Positions 1-6,360 of a stretch of 13,272 bases of DNA are shown piece by piece (the first letter of the stretch is position 1; every line of letters begins with the position of its first letter). The notes under the pieces were generated by a model. The model was not told where the DNA came from. It worked only from the letters and a program-made list of their open reading frames with translations, and ran no database searches. Origin of the DNA: Alphaproteobacteria bacterium. Lineage in GTDB: Bacteria; Pseudomonadota; Alphaproteobacteria; Micavibrionales; UBA1664. The stretch is taken from NCBI GenBank assembly GCA_030427215.1, contig JAUHXB010000010.1, positions 1-13,272 of the forward strand, written 5' to 3'. The position numbers and the translations under genes were made by a program.

Positions 1-1215
1 GATACGGACGCTGAACGGTCAAAGGATGAATATACCGATGCGATTAAGGCCGACCTGCAATGGCTGGGCCTGAAATGGGATGATTACGCCCACCAGCGCG
101 ACCGTTGGGATCGCTATAACGAACTCATTCAAACATTAAAAGATAATGGACGGTTATACCGTTGTTATGAAACATCTGAACAGTTGGATTTAAAACGTAA
201 AGCGTTATTAAATGCGGGGAAGCCACCAATTTATGACAGGTCTGCACTGGATTTAACCGACGAAGAAAAAGCGAAGTTTGAATCCGAAGGCAAATCACCG
301 CATTGGCGATTTAAATTGGATTCTAAGCCAATCGTGTGGGATGATTTAATCCGTGGTGAAATTACGTTTGACCCCGCGACAATGTCTGACCCTGTTCTCA
401 TTCGTGAAGATGGGCGCCCGCTTTATCATCTTTGTTCCGTCATCGATGATATTGATTTTGGAATCACACATATTACCCGCGGTGAAGACCATGTATCGAA
501 CACGGCAAGCCATGTTCAAATGTTTGAGGCCTTGGGCGCGACACCACCAAAAATGGCTCACCTTCCCTTAATATCGGATATGGATGGTGGCAAATTATCC
601 AAACGCCTTGGGTCGCTATCCGTTGAAGAATTACGCGAAGAAGAGGGCATTGAATCTATGGCGATTGTGTCATTGCTGGCGCGTCTTGGAACATCCGACC
701 CGATTGAGGCATTTGCATCGCTCGACCCCATCATCCAGTCATTTGATTTTTCAAAATTTGGACGTGGCACGCCAAAAATGGATGTTCGCGAAATTGAACG
801 TCTGAATGCCAAAATCGTACATCAAATGTCTTATGATGATGTGAAGGATCGCCCTGAATTAAGCGGAGTGGACGAAAATTTCTGGAATAATGTGAAGGCC
901 AATTTAACCAAAGTCTCTGACGTTAAAGAGTGGGTTTTTATTACCCAAGATAAAATCGACCCAACGGTCGATGACGCGGATAAAGATTACATCAAACAAG
1001 CTATGGAGTTATTACCCAATGGCGATATCACACCTGAGACTTGGGGTGAGTGGACATCTGCACTAAAAGACGCCACAGGCCGTAAAGGGAAAGAGCTTTT
1101 CATGCCTCTCCGCCAAGCATTAACAGGGATGAACCATGGGCCTGAGATGGATAAAATGTTGCTATTATTAGGTCGTGACCGCGCAATGCGTCGTATGGAA
1201 CGCGTCGCGGCATGA
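1..1215 (+). CDS. gltX: Glutamyl-tRNA synthetase (GluRS), 5' end cut by window edge
   Basis: Class I aminoacyl-tRNA synthetase that charges tRNA with glutamate in the cytoplasm. The reading frame is open from base 1, so 404 C-terminal residues are present and the N-terminal HIGH motif lies outside the window. The visible part opens with DTDAERS, a hallmark following the HIGH region of GluRS. It then shows RGEDHVSNTASH in the Rossmann fold and the KMSKS-type loop as KLSKR at residues 198-202, followed by GSLSVEEL. The remainder is the helical anticodon-binding region, ending in RRMERVAA. Many Alphaproteobacteria lack GlnRS and use GluRS plus the GatCAB amidotransferase to make Gln-tRNA. Whether this copy is non-discriminating, or one of two GltX paralogues, cannot be read from this part. 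The stop overlaps the next start as ATGA, so translation is probably coupled. Family assignment is secure. Confidence 0.96.
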   Translation, partial: DTDAERSKDEYTDAIKADLQWLGLKWDDYAHQRDRWDRYNELIQTLKDNGRLYRCYETSEQLDLKRKALLNAGKPPIYDRSALDLTDEEKAKFESEGKSPHWRFKLDSKPIVWDDLIRGEITFDPATMSDPVLIREDGRPLYHLCSVIDDIDFGITHITRGEDHVSNTASHVQMFEALGATPPKMAHLPLISDMDGGKLSKRLGSLSVEELREEEGIESMAIVSLLARLGTSDPIEAFASLDPIIQSFDFSKFGRGTPKMDVREIERLNAKIVHQMSYDDVKDRPELSGVDENFWNNVKANLTKVSDVKEWVFITQDKIDPTVDDADKDYIKQAMELLPNGDITPETWGEWTSALKDATGRKGKELFMPLRQALTGMNHGPEMDKMLLLLGRDRAMRRMERVAA

Positions 1216-2183
1216 GTGAATCTATCCTGTTCGGCTATAAATTAGATGGTAAAGGCACGGGAACGCGTATTGATGGGGCGGATATTGCCAAAATTGTGAA
1301 GTCAAAAACGCTTGGTTGGGTTCATCTTGATGCTCAACATAATGATACACGCGCATGGTTAAACGATAATGTACCTTATTTGGATGATGGGATTTTGGAT
1401 TCATTATTGGCGGATGAAACACGCCCGCGTATTACCGAAATAGGGAATGGTTTGTTGATTATTCTTAGAGGTATGAATTTGAATGATAATGCGAGCCCCG
1501 AGGATATGATCTCAATCCGCATGTGGATTGACCCTGAACGCATTATTACAACGCAACGCCGCGATTTAAAGGCCGTGGACGATATTCGCACGGCACTGGA
1601 AAACGGAAATGGGCCTGTGAATTCGGCTGATTTTATTTTTGATTTAACAACGGCGCTGTTTAAACGGATGGAACCAACATTGTTGGAATTGGATGAACGA
1701 ACGGATAATGTCGAGGAGCAAATTTTGGATCACCCTGACACTTCCGCCCGTCAGGAAGTGATTGATATTCGTAAAAAGGCCATCATTTTCCGCCGTTACA
1801 TTGCCCCGCAAAAGGACGCGATGGCTTACCTTCGCAACGCAAATATAAAATGGATGGATGATAAACACCGCCGTCAATTACAGGAAAATTTAGATCGCGT
1901 GACACGGTATGTTGAGGATTTGGACGCCATCCGCGAACGGTCTCAAATTGTGAAGGATGAATTGGCCAACGCTTTGGCCGATAAAATGAACCGCAACATG
2001 TATATGTTGTCTATTATTGCGGGAATATTTTTGCCTCTTGGGTTTTTAACCGGATTAATGGGGGTCAATGTTGGCGGCATGCCTATGGTTGATAACCCTG
2101 ATGGGTTTTGGATTATTGCAGGCGCATGTTTGGCCTTCACCATTATCACAGGCATCATCTTTAAATTTTTGAAATGGGTATGA
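1212..2183 (+). CDS. zntB: ZntB/CorA-family divalent metal ion transporter
   Basis: Inner-membrane transporter of the CorA superfamily, 323 residues, a normal length. The first ~255 residues form the cytoplasmic alpha/beta and long-helix funnel domain, including the stretch around RYIAPQKDAM. Two C-terminal membrane helices follow, at about 260-283 and 298-318. The pore signature after the first helix is GVN (residues 284-286) followed by VGGMP. CorA proper has GMN, whereas the GxNVGG(I/M)P form is typical of the ZntB branch, which moves Zn2+. Zinc as substrate is inferred from family membership; magnesium, cobalt or another ion is possible. The start is fixed by a 4-base ATGA overlap with gltX. 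The gene ends inside the start of the thiamine diphosphokinase gene, so it is the middle of an overlapping operon. No metal-responsive operator is visible. Confidence 0.85.
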   Translation: MSESILFGYKLDGKGTGTRIDGADIAKIVKSKTLGWVHLDAQHNDTRAWLNDNVPYLDDGILDSLLADETRPRITEIGNGLLIILRGMNLNDNASPEDMISIRMWIDPERIITTQRRDLKAVDDIRTALENGNGPVNSADFIFDLTTALFKRMEPTLLELDERTDNVEEQILDHPDTSARQEVIDIRKKAIIFRRYIAPQKDAMAYLRNANIKWMDDKHRRQLQENLDRVTRYVEDLDAIRERSQIVKDELANALADKMNRNMYMLSIIAGIFLPLGFLTGLMGVNVGGMPMVDNPDGFWIIAGACLAFTIITGIIFKFLKWV

Positions 2184-2809
2184 ATAAAGCGGTTATTCTC
2201 GCAGGTGCTGATATTGACGATTATGGCTGGCTGGGTCAACAGGTTGGTCAGAATGATTTTATTATTTGCGCCGATAGTGGATTGAGGCATGTGCATGCGA
2301 TAGGGGGGCAACCTAACATTATCATTGGTGATTTTGATTCTGTTGATCCCATTATGTTGGAATTATATCGCGATAAATCTCAAATTATTCTTGATGATAA
2401 CCAAAATGCGACCGATTTAATGAAGGCGATTGACCGTGCACCCAAAGGACAACCAATCGATATTTATGGTGCAATGGGGCAAAGAGCGGATCATGATTTT
2501 TCGAATTATTTGATATTAATGGCGATGGATAACCCTGACCATATCACCCTAAAATCAAAGTACGAAACACGCCGTGTTGTAAAATCACCATGTGAAATTG
2601 ATGGTCATATTGGTGATTATGTTGGGTTGTTTCCTCTCACGCTTGTAATGGATTTCCATACTAAAGGATTGAAATATGCGCCAGATGTCCTTGGCGGATC
2701 ATATCAATTTGGATGGAACGGCGCGTGTAATGAAATGGTTGAGGATCAGGCCTTGATTTCATTTGATAAAGGCACAATGTTAATAACACACAGTAATAAA
2801 GGAGAATAA
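2180..2809 (+). CDS. thiN: Thiamine diphosphokinase
   Basis: Cytoplasmic enzyme that transfers pyrophosphate from ATP to thiamine, making the cofactor thiamine diphosphate. The 209 residues show the family landmarks in order: ADSG (31-34), GDFDS (50-54), the NATDLMKAI version of the TDxxKA motif (76-84) and GAMGQRADHDFSN (97-109), equivalent to the usual GxxGxRxDH. The C-terminal half is the beta-rich thiamine-binding domain. Two in-frame starts compete: 2174 (10-base overlap with zntB) and 2180 (4-base ATGA overlap). I chose 2180 because the gltX/zntB junction uses the same arrangement; neither start has a clear Shine-Dalgarno sequence, which suggests translational coupling. No thiamine biosynthesis gene or TPP riboswitch is visible nearby, so this may serve salvage or the last step of a pathway encoded elsewhere. 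Confidence 0.88.
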   Translation: MNKAVILAGADIDDYGWLGQQVGQNDFIICADSGLRHVHAIGGQPNIIIGDFDSVDPIMLELYRDKSQIILDDNQNATDLMKAIDRAPKGQPIDIYGAMGQRADHDFSNYLILMAMDNPDHITLKSKYETRRVVKSPCEIDGHIGDYVGLFPLTLVMDFHTKGLKYAPDVLGGSYQFGWNGACNEMVEDQALISFDKGTMLITHSNKGE

Positions 2810-2813
2810 AGTT

Positions 2814-3287
2814 ATGCCACGTATAGAACCAAAAGCCGATGCCAACGTCCCTATGGACATCAATATTTTTAAGACAATGGCAGTATCCTCAACGTTTTTA
2901 GAGGGGTTTATGGCGTTTAATAAAACGGTGTCTGGTGGATCATTATCGGAAGAATTGCGCGAGAAAATCGCCTTAACCGCCGCGGGCAAGAATGGATGCG
3001 GTTATTGCAAGGCTGCACACAGCAAAATGGCCGCTAATGCAGGGATCAGTGAGGGCGGAATAGAATATGCCTTACAAGGAAAATGCGGTGACCCGAAAAT
3101 TGATGCGGCGTTGAAATTTGTAACTGCCCTGATTGAAAAGCGCGGGCATATTGATGATGTCGATTTTAATGCGGTCAGAGACGCAGGATATTCCGACCAA
3201 GAAATTATCGATATTTTTGGCCAAACAATGGTGAATATGGTCACAAATTATTTCAATGATTTTGTGCAAACGGATATTGATCTTTAG
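2814..3287 (+). CDS. AhpD-like / carboxymuconolactone decarboxylase-family CXXC protein
   Basis: 157-residue all-helical protein of the AhpD/CMD family. The core motif E-x11-C-x2-C-x3-H is exact: E50, C62, C65 and H69, in the stretch NGCGYCKAAHSKMA. In AhpD these residues form a thiol-based proton relay that gives alkyl hydroperoxidase or reductase activity, so a peroxidase-related or thiol-disulfide role is likely, but the substrate is unknown. It is a small single-domain member, not a true carboxymuconolactone decarboxylase. The start has a strong ribosome site, AAAGGAG at 2798-2804, nine bases before the ATG, inside the end of the thiamine diphosphokinase gene; the intergenic gap is only 4 bases. 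It is the last gene of the gltX-zntB-thiN run and is followed directly by a terminator. No ahpC partner is visible here. Confidence 0.85.
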   Translation: MPRIEPKADANVPMDINIFKTMAVSSTFLEGFMAFNKTVSGGSLSEELREKIALTAAGKNGCGYCKAAHSKMAANAGISEGGIEYALQGKCGDPKIDAALKFVTALIEKRGHIDDVDFNAVRDAGYSDQEIIDIFGQTMVNMVTNYFNDFVQTDIDL

Positions 3288-3292
3288 AGCAT

Positions 3293-3321
3293 AAAAAAGC
3301 GGCTGTTAAGGCCGCTTTTTT
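3293..3321. terminator. Bidirectional intrinsic terminator between converging genes
   Basis: GCGGC (3299-3303) pairs with GCCGC (3311-3315) around a 7-base loop. The stem is flanked by six A on the left and six T on the right, so a U-tract follows the hairpin on both strands. It lies 5 bases after the AhpD-like gene and about 18 bases beyond the end of mscL, and can serve both converging units. Confidence 0.88.
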
Positions 3322-3339
3322 CTTTTTAACTGTAAAAAA

Positions 3340-3780
3340 TTATTTCTTTTGTTTAGCCAATAAATCACGAATTTCCGTTAACAAAACGATGTCTGCTGCG
3401 ACTGATGGTGATTCTGGTGCTGTGGCTTCTTTTGCGGCTTCTTTTTCGGCTGCTTCTTTAATGCGGTTAACCATCTTAACCAACATGAAAACAACGAATG
3501 CGACGATCAAAAAATTGATAACAGCGTTAATAAAGATACCGTAGTTGACTGTAGCTGCTCCAGCTTCTTGAGCCGCGGCAAGTGTCTCATATTCTTGTCC
3601 ACTCAGGTTTAAATACATTGATGCAAAATCAACACCGCCTGTAAACAACCCGATAAATGGGTTAAGTAAGTCTTTCACCATTGATGTCACGATGGCGGTG
3701 AACGCCGCGCCCATGATAATACCAACGGCCATGTCCATGACATTTCCTTTGGCGATAAAGTTTTTAAATTCGTTAAACAT
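3340..3780 (-). CDS. mscL: Large-conductance mechanosensitive channel MscL
   Basis: Inner-membrane pentameric channel that opens under strong membrane tension and lets solutes out during hypo-osmotic shock. The protein starts [20 protein letters not shown], matching the amphipathic N-terminal helix and first half of TM1 in MscL. The TM1 continuation is [15 protein letters not shown], with a periplasmic loop containing FTGGVDF. TM2 is around [20 protein letters not shown], followed by a charged linker and a C-terminal helical bundle ending LAKQKK. Length is 146 residues, slightly longer than E. coli MscL. A start four codons upstream (3792) is possible, but the AAGGAGG ribosome site (3799-3793) would touch that ATG directly; it sits 12 bases from the 3780 ATG, which also matches the family N-terminus. 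It lies 31 bases downstream of a tRNA gene on the same strand with no terminator between, so co-transcription is likely. Confidence 0.94.
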   Translation of the reverse strand: MFNEFKNFIAKGNVMDMAVGIIMGAAFTAIVTSMVKDLLNPFIGLFTGGVDFASMYLNLSGQEYETLAAAQEAGAATVNYGIFINAVINFLIVAFVVFMLVKMVNRIKEAAEKEAAKEATAPESPSVAADIVLLTEIRDLLAKQKK

Positions 3781-3811
3781 ATTCTCTTCCATCCTCCTTG
3801 AAAAAATTGAG

Positions 3812-3888
3812 TGGTAGGCGGAGAGGGACTTGAACCCCCGACCAAAGCGTTATGAGCGCTCTGCTCTAACCAGCTGAGCTACCCGCCC
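3812..3888 (-). tRNA. tRNA with CAT anticodon (elongator Met or Ile2)
   Basis: 77-nt cloverleaf with encoded CCA. On the minus strand: acceptor GGGCGGG pairing with TCCGCCT (five Watson-Crick pairs and G-U at both ends), D-arm GCTC/GAGC, and anticodon stem GAGCG/CGCTT with loop CTCATAA. The anticodon is CAT, the variable loop TGGTC, and the T-arm GGGGG-TTCAAGT-CCCTC. It is not initiator tRNA: there is no C1-A72 mismatch and no run of three G-C pairs in the anticodon stem. Elongator Met and Ile2 (CAT modified to lysidine by TilS) cannot be separated securely by eye. The CTCATAA loop and the TTGGTC variable region resemble Ile2, and 4-69 is C-G as in Ile2, but 5-68 is G-C rather than C-G. Confidence 0.95.
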
Positions 3889-3900
3889 ACTACTGTTATT

Positions 3901-3929
3901 TAATTACGGTATTTTTGAAGTAAGGGCAA
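3901..3929 (-). promoter_or_regulatory. Predicted sigma-70 promoter for the tRNA (and mscL)
   Basis: On the minus strand, TTGCCC (3929-3924) is followed after 17 bases by TAATTA (3906-3901). The predicted start is about 6 bases before the tRNA 5' end. Spacing is ideal and the -10 is a fair match. No promoter is obvious between the tRNA and mscL. Confidence 0.6.
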
Positions 3930-3957
3930 GAGGCGAAACCATAATTTCGTTTATCTA

Positions 3958-3986
3958 TTGACCGTCAGTCACGGCTCTTTGATAAT
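3958..3986 (+). promoter_or_regulatory. Strong sigma-70 promoter giving a leaderless PAS-gene transcript
   Basis: TTGACC (3958-3963), a 17-base spacer and GATAAT (3981-3986): five of six matches in each box at ideal spacing. A start seven bases after the -10 falls on A3993, the first base of the ATG. No Shine-Dalgarno sequence precedes that ATG. A small dyad CCGT-N5-ACGG (3962-3974) overlaps the -35 and spacer and could be an operator, though it is short. Confidence 0.72.
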
Positions 3987-3992
3987 CAACTC

Positions 3993-4808
3993 ATGTTTTT
4001 ATCACTTTTAATTTTCGAAGCGTTAGCGATTATAGCCCTCATTTATCTCTATTTAAAAAATAGAAAACGGTATAAAGCCCTTAAAAATTCTCATGAGTTT
4101 ATAAATATGGCATTTGATAATTTTCCTGAATATATTTTTGTTAAAGATAAGGATTTTAAAATTCTTCAATGCAATCGAAATTTTCTGGAATTATATCCGG
4201 AAGATAAGAGAGATACAGTCATCGGGTATACGACCGTCGAGGAATTTGATCCGGATGAGGCAAAGGAATTTTTAAAGCAGGATCAAAAAGCATTCGATGA
4301 TGGATTTTCACATGTATATGAAACAATCCATTTTGCCGATGGGAAGGTAAGAACATTATCAACGAAAAAAATACGTTTTACGGGCGAAGATAATAAAGAG
4401 TACATTTTAGGCATCGCATCTGACGTGACGGATATGCGTGACCTACAAGATCAAACAGAAGAATCTCAAGCCATGTATCGCATGATTATGGACTTTCTGC
4501 CTGGTTATGTTTTTCTTAAGAATAGAAATTCAGAAATCATTTTTGCAAATGAAAAATTTATAAATATGTATCCTGCAAAGGATCAAGATAAAATTATTGG
4601 CCATACAACATTCGATTTGTATGCGAAAAATATTCGCGATGGTTTAAGGCAACATGATGAGGAAGCCTTTAATAAAGGCGATGTGACACAACGGAAAAAA
4701 CTGACTTTTCCTAATGGTGCAATAATCAATGCCATTATCCGTAAAAAAATAATTCATTACAAAGGGGAAGATTTATTGCTTTGTTTAATCGCAGAAGAAC
4801 CAAAGTAA
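3993..4808 (+). CDS. Membrane-anchored tandem PAS-domain protein, no output domain
   Basis: 271 residues. Residues 2-21 form one hydrophobic helix followed by the basic stretch KNRKRYK, so the protein is probably anchored by its N-terminus with the rest in the cytoplasm. Two PAS domains follow, at about 36-150 and 160-268. They are clearly copies of each other: FPEYIFVKD vs LPGYVFLKN, ELYPEDKRDTVIGYTT vs NMYPAKDQDKIIGHTT, and similar QDQKAFDDG / HDEEAFNKG segments. The chain stops after the second PAS; there is no kinase, GGDEF, EAL, HTH or methyl-accepting domain. PAS domains sense ligands, redox or light, or mediate dimerisation, but the cue and partner are unknown. It may be a sensory adaptor acting on a separate output protein. 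It stands alone, facing away from the tRNA-mscL unit, with its own promoter. No terminator separates it from rpsD, so some read-through is possible. Confidence 0.82.
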   Translation: MFLSLLIFEALAIIALIYLYLKNRKRYKALKNSHEFINMAFDNFPEYIFVKDKDFKILQCNRNFLELYPEDKRDTVIGYTTVEEFDPDEAKEFLKQDQKAFDDGFSHVYETIHFADGKVRTLSTKKIRFTGEDNKEYILGIASDVTDMRDLQDQTEESQAMYRMIMDFLPGYVFLKNRNSEIIFANEKFINMYPAKDQDKIIGHTTFDLYAKNIRDGLRQHDEEAFNKGDVTQRKKLTFPNGAIINAIIRKKIIHYKGEDLLLCLIAEEPK

Positions 4809-4818
4809 TCTTATTTTC

Positions 4819-4848
4819 TTGACAAGGGCAAGGGGAAAGCGCTATATC
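4819..4848 (+). promoter_or_regulatory. Predicted sigma-70 promoter of rpsD
   Basis: A perfect TTGACA (4819-4824) is followed by TATATC (4843-4848) at 18 bases, or CTATAT at 17. The predicted transcript starts near 4855, giving a leader of roughly 115 nt. A perfect -35 fits the high output needed for a ribosomal protein. Confidence 0.75.
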
Positions 4849-4854
4849 TTCCTC

Positions 4855-4970
4855 AATCTTAAAACGTGGCAGGGTTATGACTGTTTTTAGCCGGTGTAAA
4901 TCCTCCCTCCCCATGATGGTCATGGATACGGATAAATTGAGAGAAACATATAAAATAAGGACTTAAAAAT
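4855..4970 (+). promoter_or_regulatory. Long 5' leader of rpsD with hairpin, possible S4 autoregulatory site
   Basis: The untranslated leader contains a perfect short hairpin, CCATGA (4911-4916), loop TGG, TCATGG (4920-4925). ATGAC (4877-4881) could instead pair with GTCAT (4919-4923), extended by two G-U pairs, so two mutually exclusive folds are possible. A pyrimidine block, TCCTCCCTCCCC, lies just before the hairpin. The ribosome site AAGGA (4957-4961) is nine bases before the ATG. S4 is a known autoregulator that binds leaders of its own mRNA in other bacteria; applying this here is inference. No known riboswitch consensus is recognised. Confidence 0.4.
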
Positions 4971-5591
4971 ATGAGCGCTAAACGCCCAAGTGCAAAGCAC
5001 AAAATTGATCGCCGCCTAAAAGTAAACCTTTGGGGTCGTGCAAAATCTCCGTATAACACACGTCAATATGGCCCTGGACAACATGGTCCAAATTCTCGTG
5101 TGAAATTGTCTGACTTTGGTACACAGTTACAGGCAAAACAGAAATTAAAAGGATATTACGGTAATATTGGTGAAAAACAATTCCGTCAATATTATAAAGA
5201 AGCCACCCGTTTAAAAGGTGACACATCACAAAACCTAATTGGTTTGTTGGAACAGCGCCTTGATGCCGTTGTTTACCGCATGAAATTTGCACCAACCGTT
5301 TTTGCCGCACGTCAGCTTGTTTCGCACGCTCACGTTCTTGTGAATGGCAAGCGTGTGACAATTGGGTCATACAAGGTTCAGGCCGGTGATGAAATTTCCA
5401 TTAAAGAAAAATCAAAAACACATCAAAACGTAATTGGTGGTTTGGAATCTGTTGAACGTGATATCCCTGAATATTTGGATGTAGATGAGAAAAAAGTTTC
5501 AGGTAAATTTATTCGTATTCCAGTGTTGGAAGATGTTCCATACCCGGTTCAAATGGAACCGAACTTGGTTGTGGAATTTTACTCACGTTAA
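4971..5591 (+). CDS. rpsD: 30S ribosomal protein S4
   Basis: Primary 16S rRNA-binding protein that nucleates assembly of the 30S body and helps form the mRNA entry channel; 206 residues, normal for bacterial S4. The N-terminal part contains [20 protein letters not shown] and the GQHG segment. Cysteines of the zinc-knuckle type found in some S4 proteins are absent, so this is the zinc-independent form. The S4 RNA-binding domain is evident from [20 protein letters not shown] to [16 protein letters not shown]. The C-terminus [18 protein letters not shown] is diagnostic. It stands alone rather than in the rpsM-rpsK-rpsD-rpoA cluster, as is usual in Alphaproteobacteria, with its own promoter, leader and terminator. 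Confidence 0.98.
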   Translation: MSAKRPSAKHKIDRRLKVNLWGRAKSPYNTRQYGPGQHGPNSRVKLSDFGTQLQAKQKLKGYYGNIGEKQFRQYYKEATRLKGDTSQNLIGLLEQRLDAVVYRMKFAPTVFAARQLVSHAHVLVNGKRVTIGSYKVQAGDEISIKEKSKTHQNVIGGLESVERDIPEYLDVDEKKVSGKFIRIPVLEDVPYPVQMEPNLVVEFYSR

Positions 5592-5613
5592 TAACTATAT
5601 TTATATTAAATTC

Positions 5614-5642
5614 AAAAACCGCTCTTTTATGGGCGGTTTTTT
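5614..5642 (+). terminator. Intrinsic terminator of rpsD
   Basis: CCGCTC (5619-5624) pairs with GGGCGG (5631-5636), one T-G wobble, around loop TTTTAT. The stem is flanked by five A and followed by six T. It begins 22 bases after the rpsD stop. Confidence 0.9.
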
Positions 5643-5702
5643 GTTTGGAACTTATATTCATTTCTTTTGTTGGAAAGCCATACAAGAAAAGGAGTAAATA
5701 CT

Positions 5703-6248
5703 ATGAATTTTAAGAAGCTATTTTTTACAACGGCTATGATCGCAGCAACCTCTGGTGCAGCCATCGCAAACACTGTTGTGACAGAAAAATACACACAGAC
5801 AAAAGAATTAAATGACGTTAAACAAATTCAATTTTCAAAATTTGACGAAAATAATGATGGTCAATATTCAATGCCCGAAGTAGGTAAAACATTATTTTAT
5901 ATGTTCGATACGGATGGAAATGAAGTCATCGATAACATGGAATGGAATAATGAAAACGTCATGACAATTATTCCTGTTGAGGAAACTAAATTCCAATATA
6001 TTGATACAGATAATGATGGCATGACGGACATTCAAATTAATTCATATGACGAATTCTACACTGTATCTGGGTTGATGGCGTTTGATAAAAACCAAGATGG
6101 TTTGTCAGCAGAAGAATTTATCGATGAAGGTTTCGAAGTTTTAGATGATGACCAAAATAAAGTTATTTCATTAGAGGAATGGCAAGAAGTTTATCTGAAG
6201 ACAAGAATGGAACATAACCAACCTGAAAATTATAATGATGGCCAGTAA
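5703..6248 (+). CDS. Exported EF-hand (calcium-binding) protein
   Basis: 181 residues starting MNFKKLFFTTAMIAATSGAA, a classic Sec signal peptide with predicted cleavage after AIA (residues 21-23), so the mature protein is probably periplasmic. EF-hand-type loops follow: D48-E59 (DENNDGQYSMPE, canonical spacing), D69-E80 (DTDGNEVIDNME), a degenerate loop from D101 (DTDNDGMTD), D128 (DKNQDGLSAEEF, one residue short) and D148-E159 (DDDQNKVISLEE, Lys in place of the usual Gly). Calcium binding is likely at least for the first, second and last; the role (buffering, sensing, structure) is unknown. A longer in-frame start at 5667 exists, but AAAAGGAG (5687-5694) sits eight bases before 5703 and the signal peptide begins there. 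The gene is alone between two near-identical terminators. A TATATT at 5653-5658 could be its -10, but no good -35 fits. Confidence 0.85.
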   Translation: MNFKKLFFTTAMIAATSGAAIANTVVTEKYTQTKELNDVKQIQFSKFDENNDGQYSMPEVGKTLFYMFDTDGNEVIDNMEWNNENVMTIIPVEETKFQYIDTDNDGMTDIQINSYDEFYTVSGLMAFDKNQDGLSAEEFIDEGFEVLDDDQNKVISLEEWQEVYLKTRMEHNQPENYNDGQ

Positions 6249-6278
6249 GGTTAAAAGCTAAAGACTTTCCCTCCCCCT

Positions 6279-6310
6279 AAAACCGCTCTTTTAAATAAGG
6301 GCGGTTTTTT
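6279..6310 (+). terminator. Intrinsic terminator of the EF-hand gene
   Basis: CCGCTCTT (6283-6290) pairs with AAGGGCGG (6297-6304), one T-G wobble, around a 6-base loop. Four A precede the stem and six T follow. Both arms match the rpsD terminator at 5614-5642 nearly base for base. Confidence 0.9.
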
Positions 6311-6340
6311 TATTGACTGGTACTTCTTTCAAATTGCTTG

Positions 6341-6360
6341 TAAAATCATATGCATGATTT
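6341..6360 (+). promoter_or_regulatory. Possible -10 box and overlapping dyad at the TPR-methyltransferase start
   Basis: TAAAAT (6341-6346) could be a -10 placing the transcript start at 6353-6354, on the ATG. The nearest good -35, TTGACT at 6313-6318, is 22 bases away, too far for a standard promoter. A perfect dyad AAATCAT-N4-ATGATTT (6343-6360) spans the -10 and the start codon and is placed like an operator. No Shine-Dalgarno sequence precedes the ATG. Confidence 0.4.

Noticed and set aside
2174..2809. TPP riboswitch or other thiamine control at thiN
   Set aside because: The gene starts inside zntB with no leader, and none of the conserved riboswitch core sequence is present.
3781..3792. 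Earlier start for MscL (adding MEEN)
   Set aside because: The AAGGAGG ribosome site would directly touch this ATG, and family members begin at the MFNEF-like position.
4913..4966. 17-codon reading frame (starting MMVMDTDKLRE) in the rpsD leader, a possible leader peptide
   Set aside because: The bases before its ATG are CCTCCCTCCCC, the opposite of a ribosome site, and its start lies inside the leader hairpin. It is more likely chance.
5667..5702. Upstream start for the EF-hand protein adding 12 residues
   Set aside because: It would bury the signal peptide behind a charged extension, and the ribosome site at 5687-5694 is spaced for the ATG at 5703.
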